Below, piece after piece: positions 10,629 through 21,957 of a stretch of 64,000 nt of DNA. A program made the translations under genes and the position numbers. Source of the DNA: Capniomyces stellatus. Its lineage: Eukaryota; Kickxellomycota; Harpellomycetes; Harpellales; Legeriomycetaceae. Below the pieces are notes generated by a model. The model ran no database searches. It worked only from the letters and a program-made list of their open reading frames with translations, and had not been told where the DNA came from. The stretch is taken from the NCBI GenBank assembly GCA_001661515.1, contig LUVW01000001.1, positions 390,582 to 454,581 of the forward strand, written 5' to 3'. The stretch's first letter is position 1. Every line of letters begins with the position of its first letter.

Positions 10629-11895
10629 CTTCTATTGTCTATTTCGATTTAACATTGCCTGCTTTTCAACGGTTCATTTAAATCCTCCTTGTGCGCCCTT
10701 GAAACCAATGCTCTCTCTCCACCTGAAGTATACCAAGTGTATCTATACACCTTTTGCTAACTCCAATACTAAATCGTATGTGCCCTTTTCTTATTTAGGC
10801 CTACTTTATCTGCAAAAGCTCTTTGCCTGGTCTAATAAGCCCTGTGTATTTATATTTGTTTACCAAATAGAAAAGCGGTCCTGAATATTTCCATTCATCA
10901 AGCGAAATGTTTTTTTTTTGGGTTTCAATCAAGTTTTGGTTTCAAATTTGCAAGTTTAAAACCGATTTAGCTCCTTTTTTCAAAGTAAAATTTGGATTTT
11001 TTTTTTCCTTCAAGCTTTTTCTAGGTTTTTAGTTTTAACTTTTTTTAACTTTTTTTTTTTTTGTAGATTTGTAGATTTGGGCTTGTTGATTTATCAGATT
11101 TGTTTTGTCTAGTTTTATAGATTTATTGACTTGCTTCGTTTTATGTTGGAGTTGATAGCAGGTTTTGAACACAAAGGAGTGGACAAAAAAAAAGGAATTA
11201 AAGATTAAATAAAAGTAGGTAAGCTATTGGCAGATTTCCAAGGTACAAAATGGTATTAAAATTGAACCTTTTATACCAATAAAAATAAGTTAAAAAAAGG
11301 TGATACAATTTCAATAAAAACGAATAAAAAAAAGCGTTACTTTGCCTAATTAAAGCGTTGAAGCTCAAGTATAGGTCGTAAACCAAGCAAAATATAAATA
11401 AGAAAAAAAGTGTAAACGTACGTCATTTATTGACTTTTAAAAAACTGCGAATAAATTGGTAAATAGTAAACAATACAGGCAAAGCTGGTTATTATCAAAG
11501 TAAATAGTCAATATTCTGTTATTCGTATTCAGGAAATTAACAGTTCTGTTGTAACAATCAAATTCAGCCTTTTACTAGCATTGTCTTTCATTTCCTCTAG
11601 TAAACAAAGAGTCCAAGTTATACCAAAAATAAGAAAAGACGACCGAATTGCAAAAGGTAAACATAAAAAGAACAAAGGTTCTTGATGTGCTTGGATTATA
11701 GAACAGCGTATTAAAATATAAAGTAGAGAGAATCGGTTAAAAGCATAGAAAAGACAATAAATTTCAATAAAAAAAAGTACAGAAAAAAAAAGTAAAACCA
11801 AGAGAAGTAGTACCAGATTGCCAACAGAAACAACAAGAATATTTACATGTTTATAGGTGTAAAGAAGAGTGTCAAATTGGAATAAGAATCAAGAA
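10629..11895. other. Intergenic, T-rich then A-rich
   Basis: A 1.27-kb divergent spacer between the PPR-like gene and proteasome beta1. T-runs of 8-12 nt lie around 10905-11065. Short open frames show no recognisable family. It must contain both promoters. Confidence 0.5.
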
Positions 11896-13109
11896 ATGTC
11901 ATCATTAAAGCCAGGAGAAGTTAATTTGGGGGTAAGAATAAAAGCAGTATAAACGGGCATGCACAACAAAAATAGTAAAAGTACAGTGAATTTTATAAAG
12001 ATGAAAAGGATAAAGGCGGAGCATAATATAAAGAAAACAAACTGACTTCAAACTTAAACCTAGACGACAATTATGGCCGTTGAATTCGCCGACGGGGTAG
12101 TAGTGGGGGCAGATTCACGGACTACAACAGGAGCTTATATTGCAAATCGAGTTACCGACAAGATTACTAAAGTGCACGATAGAATCTACTGTTGTCGTTC
12201 AGGCAGTGCAGCAGATACGCAGGCATTGGCAGACATAGTCCAATACTACATGCAGTTGTTTGCGTAAGTATACAGTTAAAAAGACAAAAAAAAGATGATT
12301 TTGTTATTTAAAAAAGTTGAAATTGTGGAAAGCGAGTCGATAAAAGAAAGAAAAATGAAAAATGTAAAATTAAGGATTGTCGAAAAATTGGAAATAGTTG
12401 GAAAACTAACATGAATATACATTTAAACATACTTGGTTTTGGTGATATTAATCGAATTTGTGTGGATGGTGATTGGCATTAGTGTGACTCACGAAGAGAA
12501 CCCACCAGTTAAAGCAGCAGCAGCATTGTTCCAAGAGTTGTGCTACCAAAACAAGGATTCGTTAATGGCAGGGATTATCATTGCTGGTGTAGATAAAGTC
12601 AATGGGCCATCAGTTTATAACATTCCTCTTGGAGGGTCGTTGCATCGGGAACAATACGCTATTGGAGGTAAATAACAGGAACAAAAGGACCCAAACATAA
12701 ACCCCCCCCCCCCCCTTGTATTTGACTGTTGTAAAATGGCAAGTAAAACAATGTGTATCGTTTCATCAAATATAGGGTCTGGCTCGTCCTATATCTACGG
12801 TTATTGCGACAGTGTCTTTAAACCAGGGATGACAAAAGACCAATGCGTAGAGTTTGTAAAAAATGGCAAGTAGACATTCAATTAAATAACGAAATCTGTT
12901 TTTGAATTTGTTTTGTTTTATCCCAATGTTTTTATATCGTATTAACCTTTGTGTATGTTGCGTGTGTTGATATTACCACAGCTATTTCTCTTGCAATGTC
13001 TAGAGATGGATCCTCAGGAGGTGTGATTCGTTTGGCTGTGATCACAAAGGACTCTGTAGAAAGACTCTTTGTTCCAGGAAACAAACTCCCACAATGGTAT
13101 GAAGGTTAA
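11896..13109 (+). CDS. PRE3: 20S proteasome subunit beta1 (caspase-like)
   Basis: Five exons: 11896-11931, 12064-12263, 12483-12667, 12776-12865 and 12982-13109, giving 212 residues. Beta1 is a catalytic subunit of the 20S core that cleaves after acidic residues. Exon 1 encodes a 12-residue propeptide ending in Gly; exon 2 starts exactly at the catalytic Thr1 ([10 protein letters not shown]). Further landmarks are [22 protein letters not shown] (Asp17 and Lys33), [57 protein letters not shown] and [12 protein letters not shown]. Intron 4 (12866-12981) is GC-AG (G before GCAAGT), needed to give [17 protein letters not shown]. Intron 3 contains a run of 14 C. The gene converges with the small membrane-protein gene. 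Confidence 0.96.
12702..12715. repeat. Poly-C run (14 nt) in PRE3 intron 3
   Basis: Fourteen consecutive C in an AT-rich intron, one of several long C or G homopolymers in non-coding parts of the window. Confidence 0.95.
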
Positions 13110-13688
13110 ATGGACACCGAGTACAATGCTACAATAAACACGGCAATCAATTCAGCACAACTGGCTCTGATACTATTAAAAGCCTTCTCTATCTTTTTTT
13201 TTAAATTTTACTACTACTATTTCATCTAAGCCAGGGACTGTTGTTATTTGTTTGTTCTTTCGTTTTTTTTGTTTATTTCGATCCTCTGTTTATTTTTTTT
13301 ACTTTAGTTTTCGTTCTATTACGTGCCTTATGCTTTTACCAAGTCGCACAAACTACATTATATTATCTGTTTTTTCATCTTTATCCACTATTACTGTTTC
13401 TTTTGCCATAATCACAAACAGACTCTGGTTACTTTATACCATCTCTTTAATAAAAGTAACCACTTCTCTTTCAATTTCTCTACCCACACTCACAATCGTA
13501 TGAATGCATTTTTTAGGGGGGTGGGGTGTTTAATTGTTTTATTTCATGCATGTCTCGTTTTCACTACCGAGTCAGAATTGTGACAAGCAGATGAAAATGA
13601 CGCAAATAAAAATAATATCATATGTAAAGCTGTGTTTAAAAAAGTTTAGAAGGATTTATAAACTAAAAAGTGGATGTAAACCAAAAGT
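13110..13688. other. Convergent 3' intergenic region
   Basis: T-rich spacer between the stops of proteasome beta1 (+) and the small membrane-protein gene (-). It should carry both 3' UTRs. No conserved frame was recognised. Confidence 0.5.
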
Positions 13689-14469
13689 TTAATCCTTGAT
13701 TACTGGCGGTTGGAATTTTGGATCGTTTTCCTACGGGATTAAAAGTCAAAAGTTGAAAAAAAGAGCAGAACCAAATATATATAAATAAAAAGGAGTGAAA
13801 AATCTGTTCCTTACCTTGAATTGCTTTGACCATAGCATTGAAGGAATCCAAAAGTTAGGATAGACTGTTCGTTTCTAGAAAAAGCCACCACCAGGATATT
13901 GATAATATGTGGTAGAGTTGGTTAGATTGTTCAAAGTAATTTGGTGTTTCGTGCAAACCATTCTTATTATTTGCTTTTGTTTTACTATTGTCTGCTTATT
14001 GAAAAAAAAGGTGAGCAAGTTTGGTTCTTACCTCAATTTGAGCTGATTTATACCAAATAAAAGCTGTGACTGCCGATGCGCCAAGCCCAACAATTACTGT
14101 GTTTTTCTTCCATGCTTTAGGCTGTGACCACCAACCACCAGAAGGCGACCTATTTACACAATGTTCATATAATTATTAGTATTATCATTTGAGGGGTGGG
14201 GTCAGTTTTGGGTTTAAAAGATACAAACTGTATAGATGATTGTAGATGGCAAATTCAAATGCATGCATTCGTACACACAGATTATGCTTATCAAAGAGAA
14301 GTTGGTAAAAACAAAATGTGAGTGGGTTCTTACCAGACGTGTGTTGGATATGGTTTCATTGGACCTCCTCCCTAAACAAAAAATAAAATAAAATAATTAA
14401 ATTCAGAATGTTAGTAATGGTTTTAAATTCGTAATGTAGCTTGTAAATTCAAAATTGTTTTACAGCCAT
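13689..14469 (-). CDS. Small single-pass, probably mitochondrial membrane protein
   Basis: Five exons: 14469-14464, 14371-14334, 14149-14032, 13874-13815 and 13730-13689, giving 87 residues. Exon 1 codes only Met-Ala. The sequence has a PYPTHVWSPSGGWWSQPKAW block, one hydrophobic segment of about 18 residues (NTVIVGLGASAVTAFIWY), then KRTVYPNFWIPSMLWSKQFK and a short tail. The PYPT-(H/K)-W-SP-GGWW pattern and WIPS-LW tail resemble a short conserved fungal protein that I recall only as an uncharacterised or mitochondrial inner-membrane-associated family, so no function is assigned. Every intron is GT-AG and all phases close. The main uncertainty is the 6-nt first exon, supported by an ATG, a GTAAAA donor and a T-rich acceptor. 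Confidence 0.72.
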
Positions 14470-15296
14470 TCTACACTGTTTTTTTTTGAAGATGAATGGG
14501 TACAAGAAATCCGGTGCAAAGCTTCGTAAGTTGTGATTACGAGAATTGGACAAACGCACAGATATGTCTGCTCCTGATTGAAAAGGTCTTGAAATCAAAC
14601 CTTGTGTTTATTTTTTTACTTTTTGCCATTTCAAGTTTTTTTAAGCAAAAAAAAAAGGATCCAATTTCAATAATAATAAAAAAAAGCGTAGTTGTGTTAT
14701 TAAGAATCAGAGTCTTAGATGTGTGTTGTTGTACTTGCCATTGTTTATAGTTCGATTTGTTTTGTTTTTCTTTAATCGTAATGCCAGAAGGATCTAGAGA
14801 AAGAAAGAAAACCAAAATTTTACGTTTGTTAAAGTTATCAATATATAATAATAATAATAAAAAACAATACTCTAGCAATTCAAAATGCCTGATATCTATT
14901 TCCTTTTTTTCATTTTTTTAGTGTTAAATAATTATTGAAACGAGTTTTACCTACTATTAAAGTGCTAAAAAAAAAAAAGGTTAATCCAGCCAACCAACCA
15001 ACCTGCAACTTTTCGATTGGTTTTGTTTACGAAATCGACCCTATTTACTAAAGTTCTGGCATTAACTATAAAGAAAACAAAAACGCAGTCTTTTTTCCGA
15101 GAAAAGTACCGGGATTTCTTTGGTAAACAAATGATTTTGGCAGGAGAAATTCAGATAAGATCAAGTCTATTCCCACATAGTTTTGTATTAAGGACAAGTT
15201 TGAAAAAAAAAAAAAACTAAAACTAAAAAGAAAGTGAAAAAGAAAAAGAAAACATAGTAGAAAAAAGCTTGTTAAAAAATAGACTGTAGAGCAGAA
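14470..15296. other. Intergenic, AT-rich, no gene recognised
   Basis: A minus-strand open frame at 14537-14878 and a plus-strand frame at 15017-15220 are low-complexity (Lys/Asn/Ile-rich) and match no family seen here. A-runs of 10-13 nt are frequent. Confidence 0.45.
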
Positions 15297-17494
15297 TCAT
15301 AAAGTAAACTGGTTAATAAGCGATGTTATACATTGGTCAGAGGCTATAGACAGTTTGTTTGGAGAATCCTCTTGCGATTTCTTAAATACATTTATAACAC
15401 ACTGGCACCAAACAGCCCAAAACCTAGAGTACTCGTGATTGGATAAGCCTGACAAGTCGGTATGAGTCATTTTGGAGGCGAGACAATTGACCCCATTGAC
15501 CAAAAAAGTGTGGCCTGATATCTCAAGTTCATGCCGCAGCTTTTTCATTACTTGGGCCTGGGACTTGTTTGTGGTGGCATCGATTTTCAGTTTTTTCATT
15601 GGGCGGCTAATCATATCGGCCTGGGCACACTCGGTACCAACATCAGTGCTTTCGTAGTCGTCAAAGTACCTGGACTGTTCTGACTCGATCTTGGTGGTTG
15701 GCAGCTCTTGGTCGCCATTGTGGGCGGGATCAGTGTCAGAATTAGCATTGGGGTCTTTGCGTTTGTTGACCAGCAGTCGCTTATTAGAGTCGGATATTCC
15801 CAACGATTTTGCCAGTTCTGAGTAGTATTTTGAAATAGAGTTGTGGATCTTTTGCACCTCCTTTTCGTCATTGTTTTCATATTCTAGTTCCTGCTCCAAA
15901 TCCAAATCCAAGTCCAAACCCAAATCCAAATCCAAATCCAAATCCAAATCCATACCCAAATCCATTTCGCTGTTTTCTTTCATTCCCGACTTTTCATCTG
16001 CTTTTGCCTTTCCCTCTTTGGCCAAACTGCCGTTCCCACTCTGCTTTTTCGGCCGGTTCTTGTTTTTGCCTTTTATTTTCCTTGCGTTCAGCTCGTGTAG
16101 CTGCCTCATTGCCTTGCTTATAAGCCTATCAGCAACCATCTGGACCTCCGACACCGTTGACCACACATGCCACGGCGGCAGTGAGTTCTGCTTCCTCTTC
16201 AGCTCCAGCTTTCGCTCTCTCTCCTGCAGCGCCTGCTCCAGCGTCAGGTCATCATCAAACTCAACAAGTATATCTCCAGTATTAATCCCTGTGTCCCTCG
16301 CTACATTCAGCTCTCGCCCGTCCCCCCCTTCGTTGGACCCGTCGTTATTCGCGTCCATGCTCCCATTGTAGTCTCCATCGATGTCTGGCGGTAACACCTG
16401 GTCAAATGGCGTTGATGGTGGCAGGATAATCGAGTCTGTTAGCTTCAACGCATTCAACACTGGCCGACACTGGTCCATCAACCGTGACAGAATCTCTTGT
16501 GATTTTATCGACACCTCTGATGTCGTGTTGTCCTCCAGAATCGCTGAACATATCTCGCATTTAAACATCCCTGTCGAGTAGTCCACAAGCGATAACGCCT
16601 GCATCGTCGAGTACTCTGCATTGCATTCCGGGCATAAAAAGCCCTGCTTCGATCGCTCCTATTTAGTTTCATCACACTCCCATTTTTATATATTCTTCCA
16701 TATCGTATACCTCCTCTTGTAGGATTCAATCTAGTTACCCCACCATGTCCTCACACGCCTACATTTACTGCTATATTTGTTCCCACTTACTACTTCCATC
16801 TGTCCTTTGATTGACTCTTGGAGCTTCCACATTCTCCATTTAACAACATCAACAAATAGCTTGTAATCTAATTGATAATATGTTCTTGATATCGGTTTCT
16901 GCTCTATCTTACGCGCCTCCATCCTTGTTTGACTATTTCCCAAACCCAGCACAACAGTTTACAAACAGCATTACAACCTCGTTAGTAATACCCTTAAGCG
17001 CAAACAAACAAACAAACACACACACCTCATCTCTCCCCCCACTTGTCACCTTCAGTTTACTTAAACCATTCACCCTATTCATTCACTTTCTAATCAGAAA
17101 GATCTAACTTTAAAGTTTGCAATAAATTTATAATATTAACCTTCGCAGCAACTTTTCTTCTCTCAACTGCCCACATATCTTGTGAACCTCGCGAACCGGA
17201 ACTTGCAAGAACTTTCCAATTTCATCCTCCCTAGCTCTTTTTTTTAGTTTAAATTTATTCATTTTTATATTCAATGTTAATTTGCTAGCCATTCTCAATC
17301 CCTTTTCACACCAAAATCCATTCTCTTTTCCTCCTTTTTTTTTCTTCTTTTTCTAATCCGAGTTTTGTAACTTTCTCGATTTACCTTTCACGAATGTTCA
17401 AGTAATCTAGCGCCAACACATACTTGTCGGAATAAAACGCCCTAGCAACTACCGACACCAAACTTTGAACAGTTTTAAACCCTCCATCATCCAT
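15297..17494 (-). CDS. TFA1: TFIIE large (alpha) subunit
   Basis: Four exons: 17494-17385, 17230-17141, 16932-16791 and 16658-15297, giving 567 residues. TFIIE-alpha recruits TFIIH to the Pol II preinitiation complex. The N-terminal extended winged helix is visible (VVARAFYSDKYVLALDYLN, EDEIGKFLQVPVREVHKICGQLREEKLL, RTYYQLDYKLFVDVVKWRMWKL), followed by the C4 zinc ribbon GFLCPECNAEYS...GMFKCEICSAIL. Spacing between the helix and the first Cys matches the human protein. The C-terminal half is charged; it holds an Asp-Leu alternating run (about 15890-15965), Lys-rich stretches and, near the end, EYSRFWAVWCQC. The junction at 16791/16658 is phase 0 on both sides; small alternative donors exist. 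The gene is divergent from ARG8. Confidence 0.93.
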
Positions 17495-18632
17495 TTCCCT
17501 TTATTTCTTTTATGCTTTTTTTTTCTTTTTCAATTTGTTTATGTAGATTACTTGGTCGATATTGTACAAATAGCTATGGATGACTTTCTTTGGTGTCTTT
17601 TTCTCTTTTAGCAATAATATCAATATTTTAACAAATATGATTATATTAAAGAAATTTGGCCCGTTGATTGTTTTGTTTTGTGATTTACTAAACAAACCCG
17701 GAACCAAAAAACTCGAACTAAAAAAAATTCTTTAATACCAAGTTTTTCCATTTACAAAGCCTACCCAATTTGCAAAATAAAGCATATAAAAAAAAAGTTT
17801 AAAACTTCACTTATTCATACTGTGAATTTTAAATAATATCGCTCAAAATGCATACTTTGTACCAAGTCAATTTACTTGCATTAATAGAAAATTATTTCCT
17901 GCTTTTTTTCCTCTTTCCTCACTTTTTCTTTCTTTTCTTCTTTTTCCACTTTTATTCAAAAGTAGCAAGTGTGAGTATAACACTTTGTAATTACTACTCA
18001 CCAAGTACACAGGCCTTGATACTTTTGCATAAAGCTTTAATACACCATGACCGATTAGCACATACACTTTGACAAGAGAGGAAAGTGTATCTATACTTGT
18101 ACTGCGCTTTGATGGGCTCTACTATCAGTCATAATGATTTATAAGAGACAAATTTATCAAGTCCGATCTTGAGGTGGAAAGACATTTTGGGTTTGATAGT
18201 CGTCGTTGATTCCTGTAATCCTACTTTGCATTTACCTTCAATTGTTGTGATTTGATTGGCAAAGATGACTCACTAGTTTTAAAATTATCCGTTTGTAAAG
18301 CCAGCTGGGGATAATCTTTTTTTTTTTTTTTGGATTTCGAATTTTTTTATACCTATTTTACATTTGGGGAAAGCCTTTTTTTTTGCGGGGGGAGGGAGGG
18401 GGTATGTTGAACTTGAGCACTGATTATAAAGAGTTGATATTGATTGCAAAAGGAATTGGGTTATAAAAAAAAAATTATATAAAACAGGGAAATAAATGGC
18501 AATAAAAAGTTGAAATTAGACTTGGACCGTTTATTAACTCTCAGCATCCAATGCTATCAGAAAGTATAAAGCACAACATACCAAGTTGTATCACACGTTT
18601 CAAACGAATTTAACAGATACAAAAGATAAAGA
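17495..18632. promoter_or_regulatory. Divergent intergenic region between TFIIE-alpha and ARG8
   Basis: 1.1 kb of AT-rich DNA separating two divergent genes, so both promoters lie here. No conserved frame was recognised. A G-rich patch at 18387-18402 stands out. Confidence 0.5.
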
Positions 18633-20141
18633 ATGTTCAAGCTCATCAAAGGCCAAAGTCAGATTGGAGTCGGGCTAAACAGGATTCTGAAGCAGAGTAA
18701 GAATGTGCAGAATGTAGGCCTCAAAAGGGGGTTTGTAACCTCTAGACCAAGTGGAATAAGCCAAATGTCACCGTCCAAGCAGCCACAATCAACTATTACA
18801 AAGGAAGAAGATGAGTTTGTTATGACGAAAGAGCGAGTTCAAGAAAAGATAGCGGAATACTCAAAGTTCATGATGAATACGTACAAAAGACCAGAGAACA
18901 TAATGGTTCGAGGAGAAGGCGTATATCTGTATGATAGTTATGGAAATAAATTCCTGGATTTCACCGCAGGAATATCCGTGGTGGCGCTGGGACATGGAGA
19001 TCCACAGGTTGCAGAAATACTATTTGACCAAGCAAACAAGTTGGTTCATGTTTCGAATTTATACTATAATATGCCAGCGGGAGAGCTGTCAAAGAGTTTG
19101 ATTGAAAGCACATTGGAGCACTACCCAGCTGGGAATAAAGGCGTGTATGAGGGTCAGAGCGAGGGGGTGACTCCAAAAGTGTTTTTCACAAATTCCGGAA
19201 CAGAGGCAAATGAGGGGGCGTTGAAGTTTGCCAGAAAGTACGGAAAGGAAATAGCAAGGGCAGGGAAGGTAAAAGTGTCCAAGAGCGACAGTTTGACGGA
19301 TTTCCCAGAGCTGAAGAGCAACCTGCACTCGTTTACCAAGGCTTTCCATGGACGCAGCATGGGGGCTCTATCAGTGACACCAAATCCAAAATATCAGGCA
19401 CCATACACGCCATTGATTCCGGGAACAACAGTGTCAAAGTTTAACGATGTAAAGGAATTAAACTCGTTTATAGATGAACGAACATGTGGAGTAATTGTTG
19501 AGCCGCTGCAAGGAGAAGGAGGGATAAATGTAGCCAGCGAAGAGTTTTTGAGGGCAGTCCGAAAGAGATGCGACCAAGTTGGTGCAATTTTGATCTATGA
19601 CGAAATCCAGTGCGGGTTGGGGAGAACAGGAAAGTTCTGGGCACATCAGGGCTACCCAGCAGACTGCAGTCCTGACATCATCACCTGTGCAAAGCCACTG
19701 GCCAACGGCTTGCCAATAGGAGCAATCATTGTAAGCGACAAAGTGTCTAAAGTAATCAGTCCGGGCGACCACGGAACCACTTTTGGCGGCAATCCACTCG
19801 TCTGTTCCGTGGGTCGATACGTAGTCGACACCATTGCTGAGCCAAAGTTCCTGGGCCATGTCAAACAAACTGGCGAGTTCTTGCAGCAAAAGCTAAACGA
19901 GATCTCCAAGCCTTACCTAGGCAACCAGGTGGTCAATGTACGTGGTGTTGGTTTGATCTGTGGCGTTGAGTTTAAGACAGAGCCATCAAAGATTGTTGGC
20001 TTGGCTCGTGAGCGTGGGCTACTGCTTGTTGAGGCTGGCGGAAACACGATTAGATTTGTTCCTCCACTTGTTATTGATCAAAAGGAGATCCAAGAAGGAA
20101 TTGACATTCTGCAGGGCGTGTTCAAAGACGTTTTTGTGTAG
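18633..20141 (+). CDS. ARG8: Acetylornithine aminotransferase, mitochondrial
   Basis: Single exon, 502 residues, class-III PLP aminotransferase. It converts N-acetylglutamate semialdehyde to N-acetylornithine in mitochondrial arginine synthesis. The N-terminus is rich in Lys, Arg and Ser and poor in acidic residues for the first 45 residues, consistent with a mitochondrial presequence. Core motifs are LDFTAGISVVALGHGDPQVAE, FFTNSGTEANEGALKFARKYG, AFHGRSMGALSVT, GVIVEPLQGEGG, LIYDEIQCGLGRTG, the PLP-lysine segment CAKPLANGLPIGA, HGTTFGGNPL and VRGVGLICGVEF. Ornithine aminotransferase is the close alternative; the motif pattern and presequence favour ARG8. Two short insertions, between the ESTLEHYP and FFTNSG blocks and before SFTKAFHGR, lengthen it relative to yeast. 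It converges with the gluconokinase gene. Confidence 0.93.
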   Translation: MFKLIKGQSQIGVGLNRILKQSKNVQNVGLKRGFVTSRPSGISQMSPSKQPQSTITKEEDEFVMTKERVQEKIAEYSKFMMNTYKRPENIMVRGEGVYLYDSYGNKFLDFTAGISVVALGHGDPQVAEILFDQANKLVHVSNLYYNMPAGELSKSLIESTLEHYPAGNKGVYEGQSEGVTPKVFFTNSGTEANEGALKFARKYGKEIARAGKVKVSKSDSLTDFPELKSNLHSFTKAFHGRSMGALSVTPNPKYQAPYTPLIPGTTVSKFNDVKELNSFIDERTCGVIVEPLQGEGGINVASEEFLRAVRKRCDQVGAILIYDEIQCGLGRTGKFWAHQGYPADCSPDIITCAKPLANGLPIGAIIVSDKVSKVISPGDHGTTFGGNPLVCSVGRYVVDTIAEPKFLGHVKQTGEFLQQKLNEISKPYLGNQVVNVRGVGLICGVEFKTEPSKIVGLARERGLLLVEAGGNTIRFVPPLVIDQKEIQEGIDILQGVFKDVFV

Positions 20142-20520
20142 TTTGGTGGTTGGAAAGAAAAGAAATCAACAACAGATAGATATGTGGATTGATAGGTGTA
20201 GGCAATGCCATATTTGTCTTTTTAATTATTTGTCACGGTGGTTGGCTAGCACAAAGTCTATTGTCTTACTGTTTAGAAAATAGGCGCCTCTCACTTTGCA
20301 CTATTCTTGATATTGGTTTATTTTAGAAATATTTTTCCATTGAGTTTCAATAAATCTTATTAATTTGTAAAGTTGCTAGTATTCCCAGCAAATGTGCTTT
20401 GTGGGTTTAGTTATTGTAGTATTGGAATGACGCGTGTTGGTAAAAATAGTTAAAGGCGTATTCGAGAATATTTCAAAAAAAAAAAGGATCCAGTCGGGTT
20501 AGAATACCAGCAATAGAAAC
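20142..20520. other. Convergent 3' intergenic region
   Basis: 379 bp between the stop codons of ARG8 and the gluconokinase gene, with T-rich and A-rich runs consistent with two 3' UTRs and polyadenylation signals. Nothing else was seen. Confidence 0.5.
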
Positions 20521-21150
20521 TTAAATCAGGTTTAGAATTTCGGCCACAATTTCTTCCGAGGATTTGTCATCGCAATCAACAGAAATGCAGTTTTCAGTGC
20601 GTGGATCAGGGACCTCAAGGGTATTTAGTTGCGAGGCAAGAAGTTTGTCATCGACAAAGTGGTTTTTTCGGGCCTTGAGACGGCTAGATAGCGAGTTGAA
20701 TGAGCAGTTCAAGTACACAAAAGTGGGCTTGTACACAAAGGGGGTTTGCATGGGTAGCGGAAACATGTTTGCGGAATCAGACTCCGTGTTTTTCAGGACC
20801 GGTGCTCTGTTGGACAAGATATTGCGATAAATCTTTTTAAGCGCGGAACAACTAACTATAAGGTATTCGTAGTTATCTTTGGATGCATTTAGGGGTGCGA
20901 GTTCCAAGCTTCTAACAATTTCTCCTAGTAGCGATAGTAGCCAGGGATACCTGTCAGTGTCCTGGAGAGGAATTCCGTTTTGCATTTTTGTCTTGTTTTC
21001 AACTGTGTGGAAATCATCGCCTTCAATGTATCTTGAGTTTTGGAGTTTTGAGTTTAGCAGGGTTGAGATTGATGATTTTCCGCTGCCACAAACACCCATT
21101 ACGATGAGAACTTTCAAACCTGGTTTGTTTTCTGTTTTCTCTAAATCCAT
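20521..21150 (-). CDS. Gluconokinase
   Basis: Single exon, 209 residues. It phosphorylates D-gluconate to 6-phosphogluconate, feeding the pentose phosphate pathway. The P-loop is GVCGSGKSS; the family signatures YIEGDDFHTVENKTKMQNGIPLQDTDRYPWL and VSCSALKKIYRN follow. The lid region has the family's SRLKARKNHFVDDKLLASQLNTLE (canonical SR...R..HF....L..SQ..TLE). A 20-residue loop before the FVYLNC strand is longer than in most homologues. The N-terminal Met is followed after 12 residues by the first beta-strand, so there is no targeting extension and a cytosolic location is likely. Confidence 0.93.
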   Translation of the reverse strand: MDLEKTENKPGLKVLIVMGVCGSGKSSISTLLNSKLQNSRYIEGDDFHTVENKTKMQNGIPLQDTDRYPWLLSLLGEIVRSLELAPLNASKDNYEYLIVSCSALKKIYRNILSNRAPVLKNTESDSANMFPLPMQTPFVYKPTFVYLNCSFNSLSSRLKARKNHFVDDKLLASQLNTLEVPDPRTENCISVDCDDKSSEEIVAEILNLI

Positions 21151-21957
21151 CTTGTTGAAATAAAATCCCTATTTTTTGCTGGTTTGTTTGGGATTTGGGT
21201 GGGTTTGTGTGAAAGTTGGGGGGTTGGTGCTTTTTTTTTTTCTTTGCTCTTAATTACTTTAATATAGGTAAAAGTAAAGGCACAACAGTATGTGGAAATA
21301 TAATAGCAAAAGAGAGAAGAAAGGAAGGAAGGAGGGAAGGAAATAAAATTATGATGGAAGCATGGTTTATAAACAAGGGGCAATTGGTGCGAATATATAA
21401 ATGAATAAGCAAGTAGGGGAGACGAGCAAAAAAGTCGATAATAACAATGACAGTAGTAAAGATGATGGCGATGATAGTGATGATGGTGATGATAGTAATA
21501 GGCTAAATCTGGGAAATGCGTGGAAAAGTAAATCAGAATTTGGTTTCACAAAATGCGTCCAAGTTATGTTGGATTTGGAAGTTAAAAGATGAAGAGTTAA
21601 CAAATGGAAAAGAAGCAAATCAGACAAAAGCATGGGCGGCTACTTGCGTTTTTTTTTTAATTTTTTTTTTGTGTACAGATCAAGTAACTGCAGCAATAAA
21701 TAAATAAAAATTGTAAAGTGAAAATAAAGTGAACAAGATTTTTTTTTTTTATCGAACAATTTCTGTTAAACTAGAAAACAATTCCAAATTTGACGTAAAG
21801 TTGCCAGTATTTTTAATGAACGTATTGAACAAACACTTTACCGAATAAAGGCACTAAAAGAGCGAAGGATAAAAGTGAAAGGAGATAATATAAAAACGCA
21901 GGAACAAGAACGAACCCAAAAGAAACAGAGTACAATAGATACTGTAAATGCAAGGGA
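21151..21957. promoter_or_regulatory. Divergent intergenic region between gluconokinase and METTL25-like genes
   Basis: 807 bp, A/G-rich on the plus strand, with a GATGATGG-type repeat near 21460-21500. It must contain both promoters. Short frames are low-complexity. Confidence 0.45.

Noticed and set aside
9580..10884. Plus-strand frames antisense to the PPR-like gene
   Set aside because: Composition is Pro/Leu/Ser as expected of antisense reading, and no domain is visible.
14032..14149. Suspected frameshift in the small membrane-protein gene
   Set aside because: Recounting the bases showed that the exon is 118 nt and in frame; the apparent insertion was a reading error.
16660..16790. Possible extra exon between the winged helix and zinc ribbon of TFIIE-alpha
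   Set aside because: Its ends do not keep phase. Direct joining of 16791 to 16658 gives the human spacing to the first zinc Cys.
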